Below are positions 1-9,998 of a stretch of 64,000 bases of DNA, one piece after another (the first letter of the stretch is position 1; the number at the start of each line of letters is the position of its first letter). This DNA comes from Mesostigma viride (lineage: Eukaryota; Streptophyta; Mesostigmatophyceae; Mesostigmatales; Mesostigmataceae). The notes under the pieces were generated by a model. It made no database searches. It was not told the origin of the DNA and saw only the letters and a list, made by a program, of their open reading frames with translations. Both the position numbers and the translations under genes were made by a program. The stretch is from NCBI GenBank assembly GCA_009746045.1, contig RPFO01000130.1, positions 457,808 to 521,807 of the forward strand, written 5' to 3'.

Positions 1-661
1 GGGTAACAGTTAGGGCAAAGGCAGGCACAAGAGAAGAATAAGGGGCCGTGAAGTATAAGTGGAAATGCGGGTGGCGACATGGGGTTCGATCGGGCCTGCT
101 GATGCAAATGCAGATTTCAACTGCAGTGACAAACACAAGCGTAGACATAGGCAACGACAAATTCCTTGCATGCGTGCCTTGCTCTTCACCGGCTGGCTCG
201 TTTGCTAGTTGTCTAACAGTTTCACCGATAAACATCACTTGCCATTGTAAGGTCTGCCTTGCTGCCGTGCTAGTGGGTAGCTGGGTGATCGTGCTTGTTC
301 CTTGTCAAGGGAGGGATGCATGTGGAGTAGGTGGGTGGGTGTGCTTGTTCCTTGCCAAGGAAGGGATGCACAAAGGTTAGATAGGTGCACGTGCTTGTTT
401 CTTGTCAAGGGAGGGACGCACAAAGGGTAGGTGGGGGCACATGGTTGTGCCTCGTCAAGGGCGGGATGCACGAAGGGTAGGTGGGGGCATGTGGTTGGTC
501 CTTGTCTTTTCACCGCCCAAGCGATGGCGATGTAGCATGCATTATACATTTATTCGTGCATTAAAAATCACTTTCCTTACAAGCGGCCTTAGCCGACTCC
601 ATCTGCCGTTGCCATTTCTCCGTATTGCATTGTCCGGACACGGTTTTTGTGTCGCAGGTCT
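1..661. repeat. Non-genic start with 50-bp tandem repeat
   Basis: No convincing gene is seen. A 50-bp direct repeat begins at about 291, 341, 391, 441 and 491, each copy opening with GTGCTTGTTCCTTG or a close variant and continuing with a GGGAGGGATGCAC-like segment. Copies diverge by several bases, so the array is old. Short open frames across it look like by-products of the repeat. Confidence 0.6.
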
Positions 662-1227
662 TCCCCCGTAAAGGCACAAGCTGCCTGCGCGCGGAATTAT
701 GTGCAGACACCTCGGTTTCCAACACGACGGCTTCCCGCACATATCGAGCTCTGGATGTACAACATCTTCCCCCGGCGCACTTGCTCCCGGATGGAGCTTC
801 TGTGCGGTGCCGACATCCCCGGAGCTGTCCTAAGCACCGCATGGAAACAGTATTTCAAGCCACGAAGAGAAGCCACGAATTTGATATTGACTTGATATTG
901 TCGTCAGAAGACTTGATATGCTATTTTCTGTGAAGGCGTTGGATTTTTGTGCATGACATGTAATCCTGCATTTAATAATGAAATTTTTTATGAAATAGGA
1001 ACTCGTCTTGCATGAGCCTTGCTGCAAATGCCATTCATTTTTTTCCCCCGGGTAAATGGGTGTTAGGGGTTAGGTTGACCGAAATGATAAGTGAAATCAA
1101 AGTGAAATTCTGATAAGTGACATGCGTACTGCAATTCAGAACGACATAGCGACATGATTGTAGTACCGGTAGTGTACGCGAGAAGCATACGACGTCGTAA
1201 CCTACGGGACCGAGTACCGGGATCGTA

Positions 1228-1385
1228 AATTACCAACTCGTAAATTACTACCTCGCAAATTACTACCTCGTACCTTACTACCTCGTAAATTACTACCTCG
1301 TACATTACTACCTCGTACATTACTACCTCGTAAATTACTACCTCGTAAATTACTACCTCGTAAATTACTACCTCGTAAATTACGA
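1228..1385. repeat. 15-bp minisatellite (TAAATTACTACCTCG)n
   Basis: About ten units of a 15-bp repeat, some with a T-to-C or A-to-C change. Because the unit is a multiple of three, the minus strand stays open and reads as a repeated EVVIY/EVVMY peptide. I regard that frame as a consequence of the repeat. The second copy is at 3955-4110. Confidence 0.75.
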
Positions 1386-1534
1386 CGTCGGATCTTACCT
1401 CGGATCTAACTCGTAGCTTACGAGAAAGATCCGAACTCTTATACAAACGGTATACGTAGTCTGTGCCGTAAATTACCACCTCGTAATTTACGCCTCGGAT
1501 CATTTTTACTACCCTCGGACGAAAAGTATAGTGT

Positions 1535-2305
1535 GGATGAGGATATCCGCCCCGCCTGGAGTCGTCACCCCCAGCTGGGCCGCCACCGAGGTCTCACCCG
1601 CTGCGAGGGGCGGGCAGAAAAAGGCACGGAGCTCGGGCACCTTTTGGCGGCAGATCACTTTGCCCACGAGCTTGCGGAGCACCTCACCGCAGGCGATCGG
1701 GCGCACCTTGCCCTCCGTCGGGGGGGCAAGACACCCTTGAGCAGAGCGAGGAGGCGAGCGCCCGCTAACCACTCGCGCGCAGCGGGAGGAACGCGACCAG
1801 CCGCCAGGTCAATGTGGGTGTCAAAGAGAATGTCCTCGCCCCCATGCCCCACCAGGACCTCCAAGTGCTCGTAGCGCCAGCCCGACGGCCCGGTAGAGGA
1901 AGCCCGCGGGACCGCACCGTCGCATCACCTCCAGGAAGCAGTCGCGGTCCAGCCGGAGGGGGGCCGGCAGGGGGTCCGACACGCGGGGCAGCTGGAATCC
2001 GGGCTCCGCAGGGTGAAGAGCCTCCAAGGCCGCCAGGGTAGCCGCATTGGCTGGGGCCAGCTTGGCCATTTCCAAGCGGGTCATGGCCCGGCTGAGCTGC
2101 CCTTCGCGGACGAGGCGGATGACGTCGGCGGCCACCCGCTCGAGAAGGAGACCTCCCCCGACAGCCGGCCGGGCGCGTGCGGGGGCGGCACGCCAAACAG
2201 CCCCTCCCAGTCCCCCTGCAGAAAGCGGCGGCAACGGGCAATTACCGCACCCTGGAGGCCGCGCGGTGGGGGATCGAGGTCGGTCAGGGTAGACGTCGGG
2301 TGCAC
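1535..2305 (-). pseudogene. RLE-type LINE fragment (reverse transcriptase region), copy in block 1
   Basis: The minus strand encodes the same protein segments as the LINE at 50.6-51.45 kb, for example RLVREGQLSRAMTRLEMAKL and ETSVAAQLGVTTPGGADI. It covers the region just upstream of and into the reverse transcriptase. Roughly 130 bp equivalent to 50,612-50,742 are missing. The reading frame changes at a seven-G run (1720-1726 on the plus strand), the same place as in the longer copies. Truncated at both ends, hence not functional. Confidence 0.8.
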
Positions 2306-3268
2306 GCATATATGTAGTGATTGTTGTGTGTGTGTGGCTGCGCTGGCCACTGGGCAGGCCTGTCGACCCATAAAATTTCTGCCTGTTCCGCCAAACTTAA
2401 AATTTAAATCTCCGAAGTCTCCATGGGCAGGTCAGGTATAACCCGTTGCACGGTTGTTCGTTTCAGTTAATAAGGGTGGGAAGAGGATGAGTGGTGCGTC
2501 ACAGCATGCACCCACTCTCCGTCCTATGTTGGCTACCTAATCTGCCCGATGTGAGTCATCCTTGCTTTTGTTACAACAATGATTCTGACATTGAAAGAAT
2601 ATATCAATTTACGGAGTGGCAACCATCACATGAAGAAAGACTGGTTCAATTCCGAATTCCAGCCAATGGCCTATCTAGTGCTTGAGCTAGCTGGCAGTAT
2701 CCGACATAGCCGACCTTGGCTATTTTACGACCTGCCCTCCTGCAAAAGATGGGAGGAGACCTATTTCTCTTGAGCCCCCAAAACCAGCCCGGCTACATGA
2801 ACCCTAGAATCCTCACCAACGTTGTCTGGGTATCCAACCCAAGCACACGTCCTTAGATGACACATTGCCCCGACTCTTTCCATCATTGAACATGTCCCTC
2901 TCATGACAAGAACCACAAATGCGACCATGTCGGAGGCCGCACCCGGGTTGTTCACCTAGTGCATCACATGGCGACAACATAAAACTACGTTGTGAGTGAA
3001 GAACTGAAACGAACAACGTCCAACAAAGCTGCTCGTTTCTCCTTTTATAGCCTAGCCAGCCGTCATGCAAGACGACAAGCTGTGGGCAGTGCCGACATTC
3101 ACAAATCGGCACATAATGCATTGCTGTCAATTGTCAATATGCTGGAACTATTGCAGCCAAACCATTGACGAACCGTCGTCGCACAAGCCAGTGTGACACA
3201 ACCTGCTGAAACACACACGGTGCAGTCCATACTGCCAAAAGTGCCGTTGAGCTACAATCCACAGCCAC

Positions 3269-3392
3269 NNNNNNNNNNNNNNNNNNNNNNNNNNNNNNNN
3301 NNNNNNNNNNNNNNNNNNNNNNNNNNNNNNNNNNNNNNNNNNNNNNNNNNNNNNNNNNNNNNNNNNNNNNNNNNNNNNNNNNNNNNNNNNNN
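3269..3392. other. Assembly gap (124 N)
   Basis: A run of 124 undetermined bases. The sequence on its left ends exactly where block copy 1 ends, and the sequence on its right starts exactly where copy 2 starts, as expected for two overlapping contig ends that were not merged. Confidence 0.99.
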
Positions 3393-6005
3393 TCCCCCGT
3401 AAAGGCACAAGCTGCCTGCGCGCGGAATTATGAGCAGACACCTCGGTTTCCAACACGACGGCTTCCCGCACATATCGAGCTCTGGATGTACAACATCTTC
3501 CCCGGCGCACTTGCTCCCGGATGGAGCTTCTGTGCGGTGCCGACATCCCCGGAGCTGTCCTAGCACCGCATGGAAACAGTATTTCAAGCCACGAAGAGAA
3601 GCCACGAATTTGATATTGACTTGATATTGTCGTCAGAAGACTTGATATGCTATTTCTGTGAAGGCGTTGGATTTTTGTGCATGACATGTAATCCTGCATT
3701 TAATAATGAATTTTTTTTATGAAATAGGAACTCGTCTTGCATGAGCCTTGCTGCAAATGCCATTCATTTTTTTTTTCCCCGGGTAAATGGGTGTTAGGGT
3801 TAGGTTGACCGAAATGATAAGTGAAATCAAAGTGAAATTCTGATAAGTGACATGCGTACTGCAATTCAGAACGACATAGCGACATGATTGTAGTACGGTA
3901 GTGTACGCGAGAAGCATACGACGTCGTAACCTACGGGACCGAGTACCGGGATCGTAAATTACCAACTCGTAAATTACTACCTCGCAAATTACTACCTCGT
4001 ACCTTACTCCTCGTAAATTACTACCTCGTACATTACTACCTCGTACATTACTACCTCGTAAATTACTACCTCGTAAATTACTACCTCGTAAATTACTACC
4101 TCGTAAATTACGACGTCGGATCTTACCTCGGATCTAACTCGTAGCTTACGAGAAAGATCCGAACTCTTATACAAACGGTATACGTAGTCTGTGCCGTAAA
4201 TTGCCACCTCGTAATTTACGCCTCGGATCATTTTTACTACCCTCGGACGAAAAGTATAGTGTGGATGAGGATATCCGCCCCGCCTGGAGTCGTCACCCCC
4301 AGCTGGGCCGCCACCGAGGTCTCACCCGCTGCGAGGGGCGGGCAGAAAAAGGCACGGAGCTCGGGCACCTTTTGGCGGCAGATCACTTTGCCCACGAGCT
4401 TGCGGAGCACTCACGCAGGCGATCGGGCGCACCTTGCCCTCCGTCGGGGGGGGCAAGACACCCTTGAGCAGAGCGAGGAGGCGAGGCCCGCTAACCACTC
4501 GCGCGCAGCGGGAGGAACGCGACCAGCCGCCAGGTCAATGTGGGTGTCAAGAGAATGTCCTCGCCCCCATGCCCCACCAGGACCTCCAAGTGCTCGTAGC
4601 GCCAGCCCGACGGCCCGGTAGAGGAAGCCCGCGGGACCGCACCGTCGCATCACCTCCAGGAAGCAGTCGCGGTCCAGCCGGAGGGGGGCCGGCAGGGGGT
4701 CCGACACGCGGGGCAGCTGGAATCCGGGCTCCGCAGGGTGAAGAGCCTGCCCAAGGCCGCCAGGGTAGCCGCATTGGCTGGGCCAGCTTGGCCATTTCCA
4801 AGCGGGTCATGGCCGGCTGAGCTGCCCTTCGCGGACGAGGCGGATGACGTCGGCGGCCACCGCTCGAGAAGGAGACCTCCCCCGACAGCCGGCCGTGCGC
4901 GGGGGCGCACGCCAAACAGCCCCTCCCAGTCCCCCTGCAGAAAGCGGCGGCAACGGGCAATTACCGCACCCTGGAGCCGCGCGGTGGGGGATCGAGGTCG
5001 GTCAGGGTAGACGTCGGGTGCACGCATATATGTAGTGATTGTAGTCGCTGTGTGGCTGCGCTGGCCCACTGGGCAGGCCTGTCGACCCATAAAATTTCTG
5101 CCTGTTCCGCCAAACTTAAAATTTAAATCTCCGAAGTCTCCATGGGCAGGTCAGGTATAACCCGTTGCACGGTTGTTCGTTTCAGTTAATAAGGGTGGGA
5201 AGAGGATGAGTGGTGCGTCACAGCATGCACCCACTCTCCGTCCTATGTTGGCTACCTAATCTGCCCGATGTGAGTCATCCTTGCTTTTGTTACAACAATG
5301 ATTCTGACATTGAAAGAATATATCAATTTACGGAGTGGCAACCATCACATGAAGAAAGACTGGTTCAGCCAATTCCGAATTCCAGCCAATGGCCTATCTA
5401 GTGCTTGAGCTAGCTGGCAGTATCCGACATAGCCGACCTTGGCTATTTTACGACCTGCCCTCCTGCAAAAGATGGGAGGAGACCTATTTCTCTTGAGCCC
5501 CAAAACCAGCCCGGCTACTGAACCCTAGAATCCTCACCAACGTTGTCTGGGTATCCAACCCAAGCACACGTCCTTAGATGCACATTGCCCCGACTCTTTC
5601 CATCATTGAACATGTCCCTCTCATGACAAGAACCACAAATGCGACCATGTCGGAGGCCGCACCCGGGTTGTTCACCTAGTGCATCAACATGGCGACAACA
5701 ATAAAACTACGTTGTGAGTGAAGAACTGAAACGAACAACGTCCAACAAAGCTGCTCGTTTCTCCTTTTATAGCCTAGCCAGCCGTCATGCAAGACGACAA
5801 GCTGTGGGCAGTGCCGACATTCACAAATCGGACACATCACAAATCGGCACATAATGCATTGCTGTCAATTGTCAATATGCTGGAACTATTGCAGCCAAAC
5901 CATTGACGAACCGTCGTCGCACAAGCCATGTGACACAACCTGCTGAAACACACACGGTGCAGTCCATACTGCCAAAAGTGCCGTTGAGCTACAATCCACA
6001 GCCAC
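3393..6005. repeat. Duplicated 2.6-kb block, copy 2
   Basis: Near-identical direct repeat of 662-3268 with scattered one-base indels. It includes the 15-bp array (3955-4110) and the antisense LINE fragment (4255-5025). Downstream the sequence continues without interruption into unique DNA, so this copy joins the right-hand contig. Confidence 0.85.
4255..5025 (-). pseudogene. RLE-type LINE fragment, copy in block 2
   Basis: Second copy of the antisense LINE fragment described at 1535-2305, with additional one-base indels that break it further. The G run at the frameshift position is eight bases here rather than seven. Confidence 0.75.
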
Positions 6006-6149
6006 GTGTGCTGTAAAAATCTCAGCGAATAGGGCTCGGACCAATACAACCACCGCCGCCAATTCCAAGTGGACGGCACTCCACAAATATCTCACAATGG
6101 TCGGAAAAAGGCACATATCTCCGCCTCAGTCAGACGTTATGGTACGGTG

Positions 6150-6430
6150 TGCGACAGGACAAGCTTCTATTCCTCAAACGTCGCAAGCGGCTCAAGAGGA
6201 CTCCCTACACATTGGACGACGACTTGACATGGCGCAGCTACAACGGCGACGGGAGCTACGGCCGACTACCTCTGGCTCCGGCAGGCAGCGGCAGGGAAGA
6301 AGCCGTTATACTGGAGGTGGGCGGTCATCTATGTCGACCACAAGCCCTGGCAGGCGACCCCATGCAGGTTGTAGCCTAGAATGTATTAAAAACCATATCA
6401 AGTAGACAACCAGCGCAGGCCATATGCCCC
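6150..6430 (+). pseudogene. LINE ORF1 C-terminal fragment and 3' UTR
   Basis: Decayed copy of the end of the ORF1 found at 8400-8550 plus 19,216-19,315. Mixed frames give FLKRRKRLKRTP, LDDDLTWRSYNGDG and, near the end, a PQALAGDP segment matching the HKPWQATP region of the better copy. Several frameshifts make it non-coding. Its 3' UTR is interrupted at 6444 by another LINE and resumes at 6758. Confidence 0.7.
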
Positions 6431-6443
6431 TTCTCAGGGACAT

Positions 6444-6757
6444 TAAATTAAATTATAACATGCCTCCGTTGGGAGATCATGTAGCACATATTCCTTGATG
6501 GGTGGTGGAGTGGAAAGAGCCGCGTAATCGGACTATCCTATCTATCTAGTCTAGAAAAATCCTAACTACCCTACTCATCAAAACGCCTCCTCCTCTTGGG
6601 GGGAGGTGGCTTGCCCACAGGGTCGGGCGTGTGAGCCTTGACAATCCTCTGCCACCGCGTCTTGTTCTGCATGGCAGTCCAAAGAAGGGACAGAGAGTGG
6701 ATGCGGTATTCAAACTGGGCTGGGACCAGTAGGTTGTCCAGCAACATCTGGATGTAT
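6444..6757 (-). mobile_element. 5'-truncated L1-like LINE insertion with 11-bp target duplication
   Basis: The minus strand encodes the last ~65 residues of an L1-like ORF2 (stop at 6571-6573; ending PPPPKRRRRFDE), the same C-terminus as the LINE ending at 49,093. It is followed by the same 3' UTR and an A/T-rich tail beginning at 6444. The 11-mer CTCAGGGACAT stands at both edges (6433-6443 and 6758-6768), a clean target-site duplication of target-primed reverse transcription. The target is the 3' UTR of another LINE. Confidence 0.85.
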
Positions 6758-6815
6758 CTCAGGGACATGTGTTACATATTCTCCCCACGGAGATATGTTA
6801 CAATTTAATTTTAAT
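6758..6815 (+). repeat. Resumed LINE 3' tail after nested insertion
   Basis: After the second target duplication the interrupted 3' UTR continues with TGTTACATATTCTCCCCACG, a GGAG pairing partner and an A/T-rich tail. The same order is seen at 19,705-19,758. Confidence 0.65.
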
Positions 6816-6868
6816 GTAACTAGGAACTAGGTATTTTGTCTCCTTGAGATATAGCTACATTACTACAC

Positions 6869-7018
6869 ACCATCATAGCGATTCGGGCCGCGGTGCCCAC
6901 ACCCCTGTAACTAGGACCTAGATAGCTTATACCATCCATTCCATCCCATGTTCCCCTCCCACTGAAGACTTATGGTCACGTGACGCAGTCACGTGTCTAT
7001 TAATTAATTAATTAATTA
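6869..7018. repeat. 150-bp dispersed repeat with palindromic CACGTGAC motif
   Basis: Nearly identical to 59,224-59,372. Contains the inverted repeat CACGTGAC-GCA-GTCACGTG followed by a (TTAA)n stretch. No coding capacity. Probably a retroelement tail or a short non-autonomous element; the class is not clear. Confidence 0.6.
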
Positions 7019-7240
7019 CTGCACACCATCCCATTACATTTCTGCCCTGCGTTGGTTGTCTCCTTGACATTCCTACACACCATCCCATGTCTATAACGAG
7101 CCACGAGGTAGCCATGGCTGACGGCGGCGCTCATAACTTTCACGTTTGAGCACCGAATTTAGTCGTGAATATCACAATCGCTTCGTCTTTCTAAGACGCA
7201 CATGCTGATATAATTTTCCGACGCTATTACGCAATATACG

Positions 7241-8550
7241 ATGAGCAAACGCCCATCGACGCAACGCAGCCTGACGGCTGCGCTCGGCAATGAAAATACA
7301 TCTGCAGCTCCGGCTGCAGCTTTGCCATCAGGGCCGGAAGGCAGTGGTGACACTAGTCGCGCACTGGTGGTCGCCCAGAACCCTCCCGGGCTCTCCTCGC
7401 CCTCTGCATCGCCTGACCCAAAGCGCAGTCGCCCAGGCGAACCTGGCTGGTCTGAGCGTGATTTTGACGTCGATAGGCTCTTTACCACCTTCGACGTCAA
7501 CAGGCCTGCCTTTTTCGACATGCCACCCATCAAGATACTGGAGCTCGTGTTTTACGGGTCACACGCCTCACTGCTGGCCCTGTGCCAGCAACTCCATTCC
7601 AACACCCACTTTTTTCGCAACGGAGTTGACGGCCGGTATTCCCACTGCGTATCAGACCGCGTCGACACCAACCTGGCCGGCTGGTCTCGCCCCCGCCTTC
7701 ACCTCGCAGCTCTCTTTACCCTCACTAAGCGCTCGGCCGAGGACCTTCTGCACTCCGCCCCCATTACCGAATCCACCTTCGTCCACCACCTCCACGCCGC
7801 CCTCTCACAGCACGTGACGCCCATTGCTGCAGATGTGGCGGCAATTGGCGGCACGCTGGCTGCTGAGCTCCCCACCATCCCCACCGCCACCGCCGCCCTC
7901 CTCGCCTCCACCCCCCCCCCCCTCCGCCTCCACCGACTCCATCACCGCCCAGCTCCGCGACATCGACCAGCGTCTTAAGGACAACGCCATTGCTATCGAG
8001 GTTCTGCAGAACACCGCAGGCCTCACCGCCCAGGCGGTGAAGGACATTGCCGCCAAGCCAGCCCCGGCTGGCCTGGCCGGCGATGCTCCTCCCATCACCA
8101 CCTGGGCGGACATGCTTAAGCAACACACCACCTCCACCACCTCCGCCGTCGCAGCCCAGCTTCAACGGCAGACGCTTGACCTCCGCGAGGAGGCCGAGCT
8201 CGCCAAGCGCAGCCTCAACGTCATTGTCAAGAATCTCAAGATGGAGGAAGGTAAGAATTCCGAGAAGCTTGCGCGTGCTTTTGAGAGAGAAATCCTTGAT
8301 CGCATGGGCCTTACTGGTGAGATCGAGCTGGCCGCCCACCGCCTTCCCCGCGCGCGGGGTAAGGCAGGGCCGCCCCCGCTCCTTCTCACCTTTAAGACCC
8401 CGGCGGACAAGATTTCTTTTCTCAGACGCCGCAAGCGGCTCGAGAAGACTCTCTTCATGCACCCTTGATGACGACTTGACCCTGGCGCAGCAACAACGGC
8501 GACGGGAGCTATGGCCGACCTACCTCCAGCTCCGGCAGACCAAGGCGGGG
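7241..8550 (+). pseudogene. LINE ORF1 (L1-type RNA-binding protein), first part
   Basis: Starts MSKRPSTQRSLTAALG. The N-terminal half is proline and alanine rich. The C-terminal half (about 8170-8550) resembles the RNA-binding and C-terminal domains of L1 ORF1 proteins: SLNVIVKNLKMEE, AHRLPRARGKAG, LLTFKTPADKISFLRRRKRL, and a QQRRRELWPTYLQLR end. The reading frame changes at a 12-C run (7911-7922) and again near 8466, where one extra base makes a TGA. The frame is then cut by the gypsy element at 8551 and resumes at 19,216. Homopolymer sequencing error could account for the first shift; the second looks like decay. Confidence 0.7.
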
Positions 8551-9827
8551 TGTCGCGTCTGCGTGCCACAATCTCCGGCGCCACCATGGCGGCTGGCCAC
8601 TCAGCTTAATTTGGTAAAACCCAAATGAGCTGAGCTGATGTGCCTGCCTTAACTGCATGCCCTGTGGGGTGGGCGAGGACCTGTCCCATGATTAAAGAAA
8701 GGAGGGCTCTCAGCCGAGGACAAGGAACTGTCCCTCGTGCCTGAACCACCTTATTGCCTCCCCTGCTATAGAATAATGCTTTCAAAACACACACTTTGCA
8801 CAGTCTGATGATGAAGCCGCACATGCGGAATTTATTGAGAAAGTTAATACAATTACAACACGTTGATAGTCTCAATATCGATGCACTCCATGCTCACGAG
8901 CCCGCAGTTAGGCAGCGCTCCATGACATGCTACCGGCCTTGCTCCCAAGGAAAGGGAGAAACACGAAGGCCACTAACGAGAGACTCGAAGAGACTACACG
9001 CTGCGTGAGAGTCCTCTTCGACTATGAACCAAACCATTCGTCATGCCACACGCATGACACACGCCACACTTGTCAGTCCAGCCAGGAATGCCAAAACTAT
9101 CTTGCTGCCTGAACCATGCGAATAGAAACCGCATTCCAGTTGCCGTCCTGGCTTTCTACCACACATGCCAACAAAAGCAGGAAGGCATCCCGACAAATCT
9201 AAATTGCTACCCTGTTGCCGATCTCATCTCCTAGAGGCTCCGGCATTTCTGTCCCTGGGAATGTCCGACATTGAGTCACGTCCAGCAAGGTCGAAGCATA
9301 ATATCCTTCAGACAATCTGCACGCTCACACCTTGCGTGTGAGTGGCCCAGCAAACATTGCGTCTAATCGTTCCTTTCTAGAAGAAATCCCTTTTTAGGGC
9401 TGCCAGCGATTTCGCATTCATTCCAGCGATCTGGCTCCGCACCGCAAATTGTCCTTTTCCATTTTCTGTCCAGTCCTCATAACGTTGACCCGCTATTCTA
9501 CACCACAAAGACACCTGGCCTGTCAATAGCCTCGGCGCTGTTGAAGTCCAGCAGTCCAGCTTCAGCTCCAGCTGTCCACTAACACGCGTATGATCCTCTC
9601 GACGCTGCACACTTGTGCTGCCGTCCGCTCAAGTCAGTGCTGCGCGCCCAGCTGTGCCTGGCCCGGCGCGCGTGCACGTACACTTTCGTCCGCTCTTATG
9701 CTGCAAGTGCTAGTGTCCCCCCCGGTCACTAGCCTTTGTCGAAAATGCGTAGAAGACAAATTCCTTGCGCACGTCACCGGTCTTGTGCATAGTGGGCGCC
9801 CGGATGACATAGCGCGCGTCCGTGACA
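8551..9827 (-). repeat. 3' LTR of gypsy element (core plus 143-bp terminal segment)
   Basis: Core 8697-9827 matches 18,082-19,215 with about five small differences. The outer 143 bp (8551-8693) is absent from the other LTR but is repeated directly inside the element at 9830-9972. Ends are TG...CA. Confidence 0.85.
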
Positions 9828-9829
9828 GC

Positions 9830-9972
9830 TGTCGCGTCTGCGTGCCACAATCTCCGGCGCCACCATGGCGGCTGGCCACTCAGCTTAATTTGGTAAAACC
9901 CAAATGAGCTGAGCTGATGTGCCTGCCTTAACTGCATGCCCTGTGGGGTGGGCGAGGACCTGTCCCATGATT
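9830..9972 (-). repeat. Second copy of the 143-bp LTR terminal segment
   Basis: Identical or nearly so to 8551-8693. It lies between the polypurine tract and the 3' LTR core. The junction with the core is the perfect palindrome GACAGCTGTC at 9824-9833. Confidence 0.85.
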
Positions 9973-9983
9973 CCCCCCCTCGC
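9971..9983 (-). promoter_or_regulatory. Polypurine tract of the gypsy element
   Basis: The minus strand reads GCGAGGGGGGGAA immediately after the pol stop codon and just upstream of the LTR-related sequence. This is the expected position and composition of the plus-strand primer for reverse transcription. Confidence 0.7.
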
Positions 9984-9998
9984 TGGCGACCGGCCCCA

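Larger units (their letters stand above)
662..3268. repeat. Duplicated 2.6-kb block, copy 1
   Basis: This block recurs almost base for base at 3393-6005. It contains a short-unit repeat (1228-1385), an antisense LINE fragment (1535-2305) and about 960 bases with no recognisable gene. It ends at the run of Ns. The two copies differ mostly by one-base insertions and deletions, many in homopolymers. Confidence 0.85.

Noticed and set aside
1061-1075. Telomere-like GTTAGGGGTTAGG
   Set aside because: Only about two imperfect units, internal to a duplicated block; no array.
1063-1503. EVVIY-repeat protein on the minus strand
   Set aside because: Product of a 15-bp minisatellite; the second copy is broken by indels.
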